Source of the DNA: Castanea sativa
Lineage: Eukaryota; Streptophyta; Magnoliopsida; Fagales; Fagaceae
Direction: 5' to 3'
Length of the DNA stretch: 64,000 nt
Assembly (NCBI RefSeq): GCF_040712315.1
Contig: NC_134017.1
Coordinates: forward strand, 54,407,136-54,471,135
Made by a program: the position numbers and the translations under genes. Position 1 is the first letter of the stretch, and the number at the start of each line of letters is the position of its first letter. Positions 11,069 to 40,345 of the stretch are shown here, piece after piece. Under the pieces are notes generated by a model. It was not told the origin of the DNA and ran no database searches. It saw only the letters and a list, made by a program, of their open reading frames with translations.

Positions 11069-12116
11069 TTATCACCATGTTGCACTTGGAACTTAGACCC
11101 AAAGGCTCTCTATATAAAAATAAAAATCCCTAAGAAGATTGAGAGGGAGTTATCCAAAAAGAAAATGGAAAATGGAAAGAAAGAGAGGGAAAAGGCAATC
11201 TTTGGTTATCCCTGTTGGGTTCTCAAGCACTCCCTAGGTGTTAGATATCAACTTTGACACTTGAAACAAAAAAGAACCGTGAGTTAGTCTATTACTTTAA
11301 ATGTTTACACTTTACACACATAGAGAGCGAGGAGCGACTTAAAGTCCGAGAGCGGCGAGAGGCAAAATCCCTTATGTTGGGCACTTGGGCTACTCCTTGC
11401 CATCCCCCTATATATTTAGGTTGGGTGGCATGTCAACCGCCCATGAGTTAAATGATACATCCAACACTTCATTTCCTATGATAAGCATGAGGTTTGTTTG
11501 TTTTTAAGTAATATGATAACCTTAAGTTATACGTATGTGTATATAATCTATTGTATATATAATACCTATTATGAGTATTTTTATTAAATACCTCTATCCA
11601 ATATTTGATCAGAAGTTACGAAAAATCCATTTGTTAAATGCCTTTCTATATTATTAAATGAGAGAGACAACAAGACAATACAAAGAGAATGTGAGTATAT
11701 AATCTATTGTATATACATACCTAGTACAGGTATTTTTATTAATTATACCTCTATCCTATATTTGATCATGAGTCACTATAAATCTATCTTTTAAAATGCA
11801 TTTCTTAATTATAAATTGAAAGAAATAACAAGAAAATATGAAGAATATGAGAATAAGATTATATTCGAATTTATTATTTAATGGTCATCTACCACGTAGA
11901 AGTTATATTAGTTCAAATTACATCTATGCATAACCTTATTTGTAAAAAAAAATTCATTCATATATATATATATATATATAAAAGAGAAGTGACGTAAACC
12001 GCTCATAAGTTAAATGAAATATTCAACTCTTTATTTCTTGGGGGGTAGGTGTGAGTTTTTAATTTTTTAATTTTTTTTTGAAAGGTATGATAAACATAAG
12101 TATATAAGTATATAGT
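11069..12116. repeat. Intergenic with diverged direct duplication
   Basis: Two diverged direct copies of about 120 bp are visible: about 11530-11640 and about 11695-11800, both containing 'tataatctattgtatata', then 'tatttttatta', 'ctctatcc' and 'atatttgatca'. A third partial copy follows the hAT element at about 12940-12990. An (AT)n run lies at 11960-11982. No gene is supported. Frames at 11051-11451 are short and lysine-rich, with no recognisable domain. Confidence 0.45.
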
Positions 12117-12935
12117 CAGGGGTGGAGCTATGAATTTTTATTTGGCGGGGCCAAGTTGTGATACTAATATATTTATCAAGATAACCCCTCACACACATAT
12201 ATATACACATGTTTTTTTATTATATATACACATATATATACACACATTTTTTTATTTGATAAATTATACATATACACACACTTAACCAAAAACAAAGCTT
12301 AGTATTTTTAATCAAAATTATGTTTAATGACGATTTTTTATAAAATAAAATTCATTTTTACTATTTTCATAGTGAAATTCTTAAAAAAATTTCATTTTCA
12401 ATATAAATTATCAAAATTTATACTAAAGTAAGTAAAAAAAAAATCTTTCAATTGAACTAATAAAATTTTCAAAAATATGAATGATCAAAACTTAGAGGAA
12501 TAAATTAAGCTCCGAACATATTTGAAGTTATCTTGCTCTAGTCCATTATGCGGCAACTAAAGAGACATTTCATGTATAGTTTTAGTGACAAGATTTTTTT
12601 TAATGAATCAATAACTTGTTAATCGCCACATAACATGTTGAAAAAGATAGATTCAAACATATTTGGTGCCAAACTTTATCAAGTATTTAATAGATATAAA
12701 AGCATATTTTATAATAAAAAATAGAATTACGAAAAATAAAGTTAAATCCCTATAACTATTAGACCAACTATTTTTTGAAGAGTATCATTGGACTAATTCA
12801 AATATTTGGGAGGGGGCCAACTTTTATTTTTGTAGACTAAATTTTAAAAACATTAAAATAATTATATATATATTTTAAAATTTTTTAAAATATTGAGGGC
12901 CATAGGCCCCACTCTATTACATAGCTCGGCTCTAG
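12117..12935. mobile_element. hAT-like non-autonomous transposon
   Basis: Ends CAGGGGTGGAGCTATG and (reverse complement of the right end) CTAGAGCCGAGCTATG form an imperfect 16-bp terminal inverted repeat. A perfect 8-bp duplication TATATAGT flanks it (12109-12116 and 12936-12943), which is the hAT superfamily signature size. The 819-bp interior is AT-rich and has no transposase. A related terminus is present in reverse orientation at 29369. Confidence 0.8.
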
Positions 12936-13833
12936 TATATAGTATACTACCTAATATGGGTATTTTTATTAATTATATCCCTATAGGCTATATAGTATGC
13001 TACCTAATATGAGTATAAATGATCAATTGTTATCAATTCAAATTTGAATCTGCCACTTAAAATTTATTGTGAAAATATTGTGAATATAATATTTTTAATA
13101 AAAAATAGAAGTTATATGTACACAAATTTTTTTAATATAAAAAATCATAAATTGTAAGTTTTTACTACTAAAATTACTTTTTTATCTATTAATATTAGTC
13201 AATAACAACCTACTATTTTAATATTATTGTGCAAATGTTGTAAAAATATCTTCTATATAGCATTTCTATTTTTTGGGTGAATTATTGCTATGGCATTTCT
13301 AATCAAAGAAGTGCTCTACTTAAATTAGCCGCAATAATTTATGTGTTGGTTTTAATCCAACAATAGTTATTGAAAAATCCTATATCTACAATATTTTTAC
13401 AACAAATTATAAGTAATAATCGGTAGGTTGTTATTAGTTATTATTATTGAGATAAAAAAGTAATCTCAATGGTAGCTTTAAATTTAAACTAATAATAACT
13501 AACTACTTATAATTTATTATAAAAATACTATAAAAAATGTTATAAATATAGCACTTCTCATGATCAATTGACTTATTTCTAGGCTCTCTAGAGTGTTCGC
13601 TTCGTGCAGGGCAATATTTTCTTTTCCGAGCTGTCACGCGATCGGCACGTGCTTTCTTCTACGCCATGTGCTTAATCTACCCATACATATTTGCTGCGCT
13701 GTATTTCCAACATAGTCTGAGAGAGTGAGAAAGAGAGTGCATTTTTTTTTTTTTTACAAAGCTGTCTCTGCTTCCTTTTTATTTTTTTTCTCGCAGATTC
13801 TCTTTCTCCTCTCGCAGATTCAAGCAAAGCATA
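12936..13833 (+). promoter_or_regulatory. Upstream region of the katanin-like gene with G-box
   Basis: AT-rich to about 13560, then more GC-rich approaching the gene. A perfect palindrome GCACGTGC (13645-13652) contains the G-box core CACGTG, bound by bZIP/bHLH factors in plants. It lies about 190 bp before the start codon. CT-rich leader sequence (13770-13815) precedes the ATG. I see no convincing TATA box at a fixed distance. Regulatory function is inferred from the motif only. Confidence 0.4.
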
Positions 13834-30954
<17,121 letters not shown>

Positions 30955-33068
30955 AGGCACACAAATTGTGAAATGTACCTGTCCAAGTTTAATTGGTTTA
31001 TCAGGTTGTTATCATTATTTTTAACTATCATGATTTTCAAGCAGGGTATTTATAGAGAACAAAGTAGAATGCCTATTTATCAGCTGTTTCAAGCGCTTCG
31101 ACTTTGCAAATAGCTCAATTATTTGTCATCTTTTAAGCAGTATTTATATGTCAGTAAGCAGGTTTGACTGGATCTGAAAGAATAAAGAATAATTTTCTGT
31201 TCGCACCCGTTGGCTTGTTTTGTTTCAACTAAGCTTGTTTCCTCATACTCTCATTTCAATACCCTTTCTAGCAGCAGTGTCAGTAAGCAGGTCTATGAAA
31301 TCAAGTTATTTGATAGTACGTTAAAGAATACCTTTCTAATATCTCATGTTCTATATCAAAGTAGTTGATTATGTATATCTGGTCCCTATATTTTTAATTG
31401 TTAGAATTTTGTCTTCTAATTTTTACATTGTTTCAATTTAATATTTTCAAGTAAATCCACTAAAATTTTGCTGAGACATTGTTGATGCCACTTGCTAATG
31501 CTGCATTATATATTTAATTTTTTTGAAGTGAACAAATAGACTAAATTTTAACTACCCACTTCAAACATCTAGAGTAATATATTGAGCATCCAAGGTTCAA
31601 ATCCAGGGTGTCGAGACTTGAGAGCCTTATAACTTGACTAACACCTCATGGCTTCTTCAATTGATACATTCAGAGGTTAAAAGCCTCCATTCCTAATTAT
31701 CGAGTAATACAATGAGCATCTTGCACATTTTATAATTTATAATACAAGATTTATCATAGTTTAAATCGTAATGTCGTCATATCATACAAATTAGTTTATA
31801 AATTAATGGATGGATTAACCTTCTTAGGTGTAAAAGGTTGGAGTTTTGATAGGGATATAATGCGGCATAAAACTGCTTATAATTGTTTGTGCTTTTCATT
31901 TGTTTCTAGAAAATGTAACAAACCCATTCAAAACTCATACTCATATACAAGACTACAACCTAATACAGTTATTCAATATCATATAAACACTAAAAATTCA
32001 ACAACTAATAAAAGAAAATTTATATCAACTACATCTAAGAAAATTTATAGACTAAAAATCTAGGTTTTTTACTTGTAAATTGATATATCAAATTAAACAA
32101 TGGAGTGAGAAGATTTGAAGGTTTTTATTGATATAAATTGAAAAAGGAGGAAGAGTGAGAGAGATCTTCAAAAACGGTATGTAGAAAATTGAAATGAAGG
32201 TTATGTGGGGTTTTGTTGAGTTATATCAGCTTTGTATACGAATCCTTAAATTTTAAACACAACGCAACTTTTATATAATTAAGTTCTCTTTAGAAATTCG
32301 ACTTTTACTAAGTTAGGTTCTTTTCACAATTTTCCTTTTAAACTCATCATTTAGAAAATCCAATTATAATTAGGGAAATTCTTTTAAGAAATCGTCATAT
32401 TAGTTTCTACCACCTCAGTCAATGTGGCCTAAATCTTGACTCTCAAGGAGTTGAGATGTATTGGAAACTCAATTCTACGAAAGTTGAGTTCCAAATGAAG
32501 GCTACCGCCCTAAATAAGTTTGGGTGATGGCTATTTTGCAAAATGACTTTGGAAACAGTGTTAAACATCACAAATCAGCCAAGAAAGAAGTAAAAAAGTA
32601 TCAATATCTCAACAATTCGGATAGAATCACAATATAGCTAATAAGGCAATTAAAGCATAATATAAAGTAGAAACAAGATAAAAAACACGTATAAGAAAGT
32701 AAAGAACAAGGAAATCTCAATAATCAAGGATAGCTTATAAAGAAGATGCTACGTTTTGACGCGGAATATCTTGCTAGTGAAAAGGGAAAGATGGTATGTA
32801 AAATTGTAAATTCTTACTTGTCTCGGAAGCAATGTGCAAGGTGCCAAGGTTGGAAGGGCAATGGTGGCTGGCGAGTGTAGATGGTTAGGCCGACAAACTT
32901 TAATTATGAAGACCAGAAACAACTAAATAGTTGTTATACTTTTACCTTAACGTTTACCTATTTAACCAAATCAACATAAGTCAAAGGAAATTAACTTAAA
33001 AAATCAGGTTGAGAAAAGTGGTAGGATGGAAAATTAGTGGGAGGATGGAAAAGATTTAGTTTTCCCTC
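30955..33068. other. 3' untranslated region and intergenic DNA
   Basis: The first few hundred bases should hold the 3' UTR of the katanin-like gene ('aagaataaagaataat' near 31170-31190 could supply polyadenylation). Beyond that the sequence is AT-rich with no gene. Short open frames near 31806 have no recognisable domain. Confidence 0.45.
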
Positions 33069-33455
33069 ATGTGTGTTTGGTTGGAGGGGTGAAAAAGTGT
33101 GAGGGTGGAAAACTTTTTGTTTGGTTGGAGAGAAAAATGGGAGGATGGAAAATGTAGTTTATATAAATTGACTATTATGTCCTTGTTATATAATATATAA
33201 GAAATAGTGGGAAAGTGAGAGGGGTAGTTGAGTACAATAAAGTGAGGGTATTTGTGTAAATTTTACCGTTTGGCATCTTTTCCTCCCAAATTGGGAGGAT
33301 AAAAAAATGTGGGCCCGGAGAGATTATTTTCCTCCCCATTTTCTGTCTCTTTTGTTTTCTCTTGAACCAAACAGTGAAAAATGCCATTTTTCATCATATT
33401 GTCCTCTCCCTATTTTTTCATCTTCTCTGTTTTCGCCCCAACCAAACATACCCTT
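33069..33455. mobile_element. TIR MITE ('TTTGGTT' ends)
   Basis: Left end 'gtgtgtttggttggagggg' and the reverse complement of the right end 'cgccccaaccaaacatacc' form an inverted terminal repeat of about 20 bp with one or two mismatches. The interior contains complementary 'ttcctcccaaattgggagga' sequence. Non-coding, about 390 bp. It may extend further left, since 'gtgggaggatggaaaa' is repeated just upstream. Confidence 0.55.
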
Positions 33456-34374
33456 AAAATAAAGTGTAAATGAGGGGGGGGGGGGGGAGGGGAAGGGAAG
33501 GGATTCTAGGAGGCAAGAAAAAAAGAATTCTCCATAGTCTTTTAAATGGAGGTTTAGTTAGATTTGAGCAGCTAACATCACTTTCTCAATAATGATGACC
33601 ACTTGAAGGTTACTAGAGGTTGTATCTTTTGGAACAAGCGCAAAAGAGAACTACTGCTCATTTGGGATGTAATAAGTGTGCTAAATCGATTGGATCAGTG
33701 AAATTTGTGGAAGGATAGTTCAATATTCAAGGAGATCCATCATTTTCTTAAATTAAAAAAAAAAATCATAATAATAATTTCTCATGAGTTTAGACTAATA
33801 AGTAAAGGCAACTAGACAAGGCTCACATGACTGAAAAAGAAACAGAAGTTCGTGATCTTGGCTATCTGTTGTAAAGGGAATAGTATCATTTCTCTGTATT
33901 TTATTTCAGAGGATCTTTTTTTTTGTTATAAATGGGGTGTAAGTTGGATGGAAAATCTCAGGTTGAAGGATTTTGAGAGAAAAAATATTATTCAAAGAGT
34001 GTATTCTTTTATTTGTTTTGACTAATTATTATCTTTAGTATTTTGGAGCCCATTGCGCGTAGAATATAAAATTCAGCCTTATCATGCAAAATAAAGAATA
34101 GAGGAAATTGATTCTCCAAAAGAAAAGAAAAGAAAAAAAAAAGAAAGAATAGAAGAAATTACATTAAAAAAACTGTATTTATATCTTGTTTCAGTTTAGG
34201 TCCAAATTTTTTAATTATTATAATTAAAATCTCAAATTTATTAAACCATATTTCCCTTTGTGGGACATAGAAAAGTGGAAATAATGAATCAAACTTTGTA
34301 TTTCACACCTACAGTTCATAAATCAATTTGACAGCTATTTAATAGAGAACGTAGAGAGGAAAAACTTCACTAAT
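33456..34374. other. Intergenic with G-tract
   Basis: A run of about fourteen G residues at 33474-33487 followed by GA-rich sequence, then AT-rich DNA. No gene seen. Confidence 0.5.
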
Positions 34375-34702
34375 ACTCTGTTTGTTTTAATAATGATGTT
34401 TTCTAAAAAATGAGTCATTTTCCAAGAAGCATTTTCTATAAATCTATCTCATTTTTCAATGTTTAGTAACAACTTTAAATAAGTTGAAAAACAACCTCTT
34501 AACTTCCTTTATTTAGTTTACTGTGAGTAAGAGTTGTTTTTCAAAAAAATTTAATGAAAAGCAATCTCTAAAAATAAGCTTACTTTTTATGTTGACCAAA
34601 GATAGTTTTTCTTTGATTTATTTATTTTTTTTATGTTATCAAACACTAAAAAATAAGAAAATTATCTTTCCATAAAGTTTTCTATCGAAACAAACAGAAC
34701 GT
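34375..34702. mobile_element. TIR MITE ('CTGTTTGTTT' ends)
   Basis: Left end 'actctgtttgttttaataat' and the reverse complement of the right end ('tcgaaacaaacagaacgtg') share CTGTTTGTTT near their tips. The interior contains partly self-complementary 'gttttctaaaaaatga' and 'ttttctttgatt' stretches. Non-coding, about 330 bp. Target duplication not resolved. Confidence 0.5.
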
Positions 34703-35598
34703 GAGAGTGAGAGAATTGATCAGGTTGGATTGAGTTTGAGGTATTTTTCAGCCCAACCCGACCTCGATTTAAGAAGTCTATCAACCCATGATATCTTTAA
34801 AACCAACTCAATCTAGCTCAAGTTGGGCCTTCAGGTTGAGGCCATTGTGTTCAGTCTAAAAAAAGGGTTTCATTTAACTACTTAAGTCCATTATTCAATA
34901 AATATTAACATTTCACACAATTGGAATATTAATTCCAATCGAAGTTTCAAAGTATTGTATTCGATGTTTTGAGCGGATTGCTTACCTGACAGTACTATGA
35001 GCATGTCAAAAGTGTAGTATGCAACCTATTAAAAAACCAGGGGAATAAAAAGCTGTACTCCATCTCCGTAGGGTTGTGCACACCTTTACTAAGCCATTTT
35101 GGCTCCATTTCAGCACCAGACTATACATCCATTTCAGCAGAGAGTATTCCTAATACTCTTGTCAATCATGCATTGCCAGAGTTGCTAATTTAAAGCCCCC
35201 ACTGATGAAATTATTGAAGGTCTGTTTCTTGATCAGCTAGCATCATGCAATTGGAGACCCAAACTAAACAAAACAGGGCACACATCGTACTGCATGTAAA
35301 CTTTAATATGATATCAAAAGAAAATAAAAAGGAACAAAGCAAAATAGGAAAAGAAAATCCACTAAAAGAGCATCAAAGAAGATATATGCAATAATACTTC
35401 ATAACAAGGTCGCAGAACTATAGTCCAGACTCACGCTTGCTTCATAACAATGACACGAAACTATAATCCAGACACATGATTCCAACAAATTCAACACAAA
35501 ATGACATCCCCATGATACCCTTCGTGACAAAAAATATGGGCCAGCAAATTTATCACGAAAACATGTAAACAACAATACATCTAATGAGAACCATTAGT
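34703..35598. other. Intergenic and probable 3' UTR
   Basis: Includes sequence downstream of the minus-strand calcyclin-binding gene, which should carry its 3' UTR and polyadenylation region. No other gene seen. Confidence 0.45.
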
Positions 35599-37798
35599 TC
35601 AACGATACCCCTTTAAGGGGTCAGCTGTTTTGCCAGACCTAGCGTCAGTCCATGCTTTTGCAATTGTTCGTTTCATTTCCTCGTCCCCTTCATCGTACAT
35701 ATTCTGCAACATGAACATCAAGATACAATTAAAAAAAGAAATTTTTTTAAAAAAGAGAGAAAATAAGGATGCTGTCTAACAGTAGCCTCTGGTGGTTGTA
35801 TTTTGTAGGCGGACATGGTTACTTCCCTACATTGTAAGTCCATCCTGTGTGTGTGTGTTTATACTTGTGTTATGAACATCCAAGAGCATAAGTTGCTAAT
35901 GATAAATAAAGGAGAAACTCACCTTCATTAAATCCATGATTCCTGCCATAGGATCTCGATCTTTATCCAGATTTGGCTTTAGCTATAAGGTAAAAACATT
36001 ACAGAAATAATGCAATTAGTTGATTATGTTGAAAAGAGAAAATATGGAATCTAACTGTGATACTTCTCACACATACAATTACCTTGTCCTCTTTAAACTG
36101 CAAATCTACCCAGTTCCCCTTTGAAGCTTTGAATAATATGATAGTGACCCTTGTTGGCTTAATTATCACCTTACACTTCTCTGGAACAATCTCCTTGTTC
36201 AATTTGGGTATGGCACACCGGTAGTTCTTCCCTTGGACATCATGGAATTTGATATCGAGAGCAATTGGCTTAAACTCAGTTTCCATTTTTTCCTGTTCAA
36301 CTCCCTCTAGAAATATATATATCTGCAGGAGGCAGAATCATGATTATAGCAACTAATGGTAACACACACCATAAGTATTAAACAATAATGAGAACCAAGA
36401 ACCATTAGTCATCAAGAAACACAATGGAGAGTAGAGAATTTGAAAACAAAAAAAATTCACATGCATTCTTACCTTGACTTTGTCATCATCCTGATCCCAG
36501 CTGAATGATCCGAGCGTAACATAATTTAATGCTGGAATCGGAGATGCCTTAGGTGCAGTTGAAATAGGAGTTGGAATTTGCGAGGGAGGTGCAGAGGTAG
36601 CCTCTTTTAAAATCTGCATATGGAGACACAAGATCAGGTTAGCGTTCACAAGCAAAACAAAGTACCACAAATACTATCTCATTTTCCTATGACACCATAG
36701 ACAACCGATAGCTATACCACTCTTGCAGATTCAGTCTATGGTTCAACATCAGGTAGATGATCATCAAACTGGGTATGGTATCCGCGCTCAATTTATTGCT
36801 CAACAACATATAGGTAAAATTATACTAATCAAATATTGACCACTCAATTCCTTAGAAGCTATTTCTACTTCCACTGACAAGTATTAAAAAAAAACACCAA
36901 CAACCAGAAATTGTTTAAGAAGTCAATTATAAAAGGGCAATTAGAGTTAAACTAGGTTTTTTTTTTAAGGGGGTTCTGACTTTTGATAATATGTAAGTGA
37001 GATTAAAATTACCACCAAGAGCAAAAAGACACTAGGCTCCCTAAGCAGACTAACATGATAGACGATCACAAAAAATAATGATCAATTTGGGGTCATGTTT
37101 CGGTGCTGAAGGTAAGACTAAGAGTCAGCTTTGAAAGGATATTAATACCAACATCACTTCCACAGGCATAACTTTATTTATATAATTCCATTCAATTGAA
37201 TAAAGTTCTCATACTTCAAGGGACTTCAGATTAATACCATATTTGGCATGCTTTTGTTTTGTGTTAAGAAAAAAAAAAAAAAAAGCGACATTGCCATTTT
37301 CTAAATGTTAAATAAATAATAATAATAAAGATATTCTGGGAATAATAACAATAAAAAAACAATTCCTGTGCTGTAAGATTCCTAGAAAGATAAATCTCAT
37401 ATTTATTTTTTGTAGACTTCGCTAGCAATTACGAACGCTTTTTTTACTAGCTGTAACAAGAAAATCACTAATTTTATTATTAATAAACCAAGCAACAAGG
37501 TCATCCTCGCTTCTAATAGATAAGATAATATATATATATACACACACAATCTCAAGTAAATAACAAAATTTCATGCTTTTTTAAAATCCTAATAATAAAA
37601 AAAGAAAGCAGTATGAGCATTTGCCAGAAGAAGCAATATTAAAAATAATAAAATAGAGATTAGAGATTAGAAAATTGGCAATCGAACCTTGTCGAGGTCG
37701 TAAATCTGGGAGGAGATGAGAGAGAGGACGCGAGGTCTCTTGGCAATGGTTTGGAGGTGACGAAGCTCCTCCAAGTCTAGCGCCACTTCGTCCGCCAT
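35599..37798 (-). CDS. CACYBP: Calcyclin-binding protein-like (CS/SGS domain)
   Basis: Adapter/co-chaperone-type protein of the CacyBP/SIP family, which in animals links Siah E3 ligases to Skp1 and binds S100 proteins; the plant role is less defined. Five exons on the minus strand: 37798-37688, 36613-36473, 36322-36083, 35982-35923, 35703-35599, all with GT-AG introns, giving 218 aa (animal homologues about 228). Residues 1-37 (MADEVALDLEELRHLQTIAK...) form the N-terminal helical segment. Residues 38-66 are a Pro/Ser/Thr-rich linker. A CS domain spans about 68-164 (YVTLGSFSWDQDDDKVK, KFHDVQGKNYRCAIPKLNKE, WVDLQFKED). The C-terminal SGS-like tail is 165-218 (LDKDRDPMAGIMDLMKNMYDEGDEEMKRTIAKAWTDA). 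It appears intact. Every exon is a multiple of three. Confidence 0.93.
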
Positions 37799-38157
37799 TT
37801 TCACCTAACAATACCAATACACTATCTATGATTTTATTTTTACACTATCAACCCACAGAGACAGAGAGAGACTGAGCTTTTAGACCGTTTTATACTATAT
37901 GTATATGAGAATGGAAAATGCTAGAAGAACTTTTATATGACTAGGAGAGGTGTTGAAAGAGAGAGAGAGAGAGAGAGGGGCAAAATAGGGATTGCGTATT
38001 TATATATTCGATTAGGGCTTTTAAAAAAAACGAGAGAAGGTTCTGGAGGGTTTTTACTCTCTCTCTCTCTCTCTCTCTCTAACAGTCTGCGACTCACCAG
38101 AAAGTGACACGTGACGTGAGGTTATTATTCTTTTTGGACCGGATTGGGTCCACTAGT
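37799..38157 (-). promoter_or_regulatory. Upstream/5' UTR region of the CACYBP-like gene with GA/CT tracts
   Basis: Two complementary low-complexity tracts, (GA)n at about 37959-37978 and (CT)n at about 38058-38080, lie 160-280 bp upstream of the start codon, together with 'acacgtgacgtgagg' (38107-38121) containing ACGTG cores. CT-rich leaders and ACGT motifs are common in plant promoters; function here is inferred only. Confidence 0.4.
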
Positions 38158-38580
38158 CTAATGAATGTTTGGAAACAAGAAGAGAAATAGAAAAGAAAAG
38201 AAAAGAATTACCATGCTTTCCTTTATTTGGTTTGTAGAGGGAAAAGAAATGAGAAGAAAAATATATGATTTTTTTTTTTAATTTTATTTTATACTTTTAT
38301 ACCTACATGAGATTGAGAGTAATAAATTTGAAATCTTGGATAAAGGGGTAATTTCTTTGACATGAAAAGTCAAAGTGATTGTTTTAAAAATTTTTTATTG
38401 CTCTTTTTCCCTTTTAATTCATCCAAATTGGGTAGATAGATAAAATTGGGTTTCAGCAAATTGTATTTTCACTTTTTTTTTTTTCTTAGAATCCAAACAA
38501 AAGAAATGACATGACTTCCCTTCATTTCTCTTCTTTTCCTTCCCTTTCACCCTTTTACTAAACATAGTGTTAAAAGGCAA
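38158..38580. mobile_element. Possible MITE with GA-rich/CT-rich arms
   Basis: Left part 'gaatgtttggaaacaagaag' plus GA-rich sequence and right part 'cttcccttcatttctcttct' plus 'tactaaacata' are loosely inverted relative to each other, as in the MITE at 33069. The terminal match is imperfect (TGTTTGG against TGTTTAG), so the assignment is weak. Confidence 0.35.
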
Positions 38581-40345
38581 ATGTTAGGTTGCTGTGGGTG
38601 CTATTTCTTTTTGTTAATGATATCCAGGTTTTTACCCAAAAAAAGAAAAAAAAAATGTTAAGGAGGTTCAAATGTAACCACAAACATTGACAAATAGTCA
38701 AAAGTTAATAATAACTTGATAAGTTAAGGCTGAAAGTGGCTGTCTCTTAAAAAAAAAAGGATAAAATAATTATTAGATTCTTAAAATCTAACTTACACCC
38801 TATTTATAACAATAAAAGATCCTCTCAAATAATATACAGAGGATCCTCTCAAATGAAAGTGGCTGAAAGCCATATTGTACATAAGAAGGTGCAGGCTACA
38901 TACACAATATTGAACAACAAATTTTATTAAAAAAAAAAAAAGAATTATACACTTTTGTATAATTTTAATATGGAATGCTGTGAGTATTAGATTTATATAA
39001 AAATGATATGTAACTAATTACAGTTTACCATATAAAATAGTTGAGAAAAAAATTTGTTATAAAGAGTGTGAACTTAGAATTACTTGATTCTTACTTTAGG
39101 TACCAACTGAATAATATTGCGGTAAACTTATCTTAAAAAAGGAAAAAAAGAAAAAAAGCTGGCAGAGTTGGAGGACGAGGAAGTGAAACGCGGCTGAGTG
39201 GGCCTTAGCGCCAAAGGGCCGCGGGGCTGCTTGCCTTATTGTATTTTTATTATTAGGCTCGGGCCCTAAAAAAAACTAGAAAGGAATTTAACTCCAAAAC
39301 TATCTATCAATACTTGAGCCCAAAATGATTAATTTGGAAAAAAGGGCCTTCGGACTTGTGAAAACTCGGCTCTCATTTAAAAAGCCTCAAAGGGATGAGT
39401 TCAGGTTCGACCTAAAGGCTAAAGGAAAAAATAAATAAATAAGCTAATAATTATTATCTAATGATCTAAATATGTTATGATAATATTATACATTTTCCTC
39501 AATAGGATGTCACTAATACTAACTATATTTTAAAAGTTGAGATTTAAATTTAAAAAAATAAAAATGGACAAACAAAGACTACATGGTCATCTATATATTT
39601 ATTTTTGGATTTTTGGATAGCTGAGTTTAGCCCTCTCTTTCATAAGACATGGTTCGAGTCCTTGTATGCGTATTCTCTTCATTTACTTTGAAATATAGAG
39701 TTAGAGTATCCATTCATAGTGAACATTTAATTTTTATGCATTTAAAAGTGTACAAGGTGTCACATCTTATAAAATCTCATTCCACCAAATAACGAATGAC
39801 AATTGATTTTAAAATAGATATTTTTGAACTAGGTGACACTATTCACATATACATTTGTGAAATATGAAATTTTAAAGGGAGAAATGGATCTTCACTATGA
39901 AATAGATCCTCTCTAAATCATGAACAATTGGAAAGAATCATTTTCCACATGATCCCCTACTAATTGTGCTATTCCTTAGGGTGATGTTGATCAACTCTAG
40001 CATCCAATTCATTGAATAGCTGAACATAGCAATTGATTTGATCCACTTCATACCCATGATCTACAGACGAATTTTATAACATCATGGGCACCAATCCTGA
40101 TTCTATTTTGACTAGGCAAATCTTTTCTACAGCAATGCCATCTTCAGCATGAGGCCAATTATGGCAGATGATAACAGTTAAATGCCCATATCCCACTTGA
40201 AGCAAAGAGTAAAAAAGTAAAAAGTAAAAAATCGAGGACAGCGAAGTCATACCCTTTACATAGGCTATGCTTTTCAAGCTTCTTTCTTCTGTACAATATG
40301 GCTTTCATTTTTGTTGCCTGCTCCTCCTTATCAGCAAACTTGCAA
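38581..40345. other. Intergenic DNA
   Basis: AT-rich, with one GC-richer patch (39160-39260). The section next to 40345 should include the 3' UTR of the coiled-coil gene. No gene is supported. Confidence 0.45.

Noticed and set aside
10804..11085. Hydrophobic small protein on the minus strand
   Set aside because: It is translated from the GA/CT-rich arm of the palindromic element; no start context or domain.
39601..39680. Possible SINE or tRNA-like sequence ('ggatagctgagtttagccc' and 'ggttcgagtcc')
   Set aside because: The B-box-like match is good but the A-box is poor, there is no tail and no target duplication; not enough to call.
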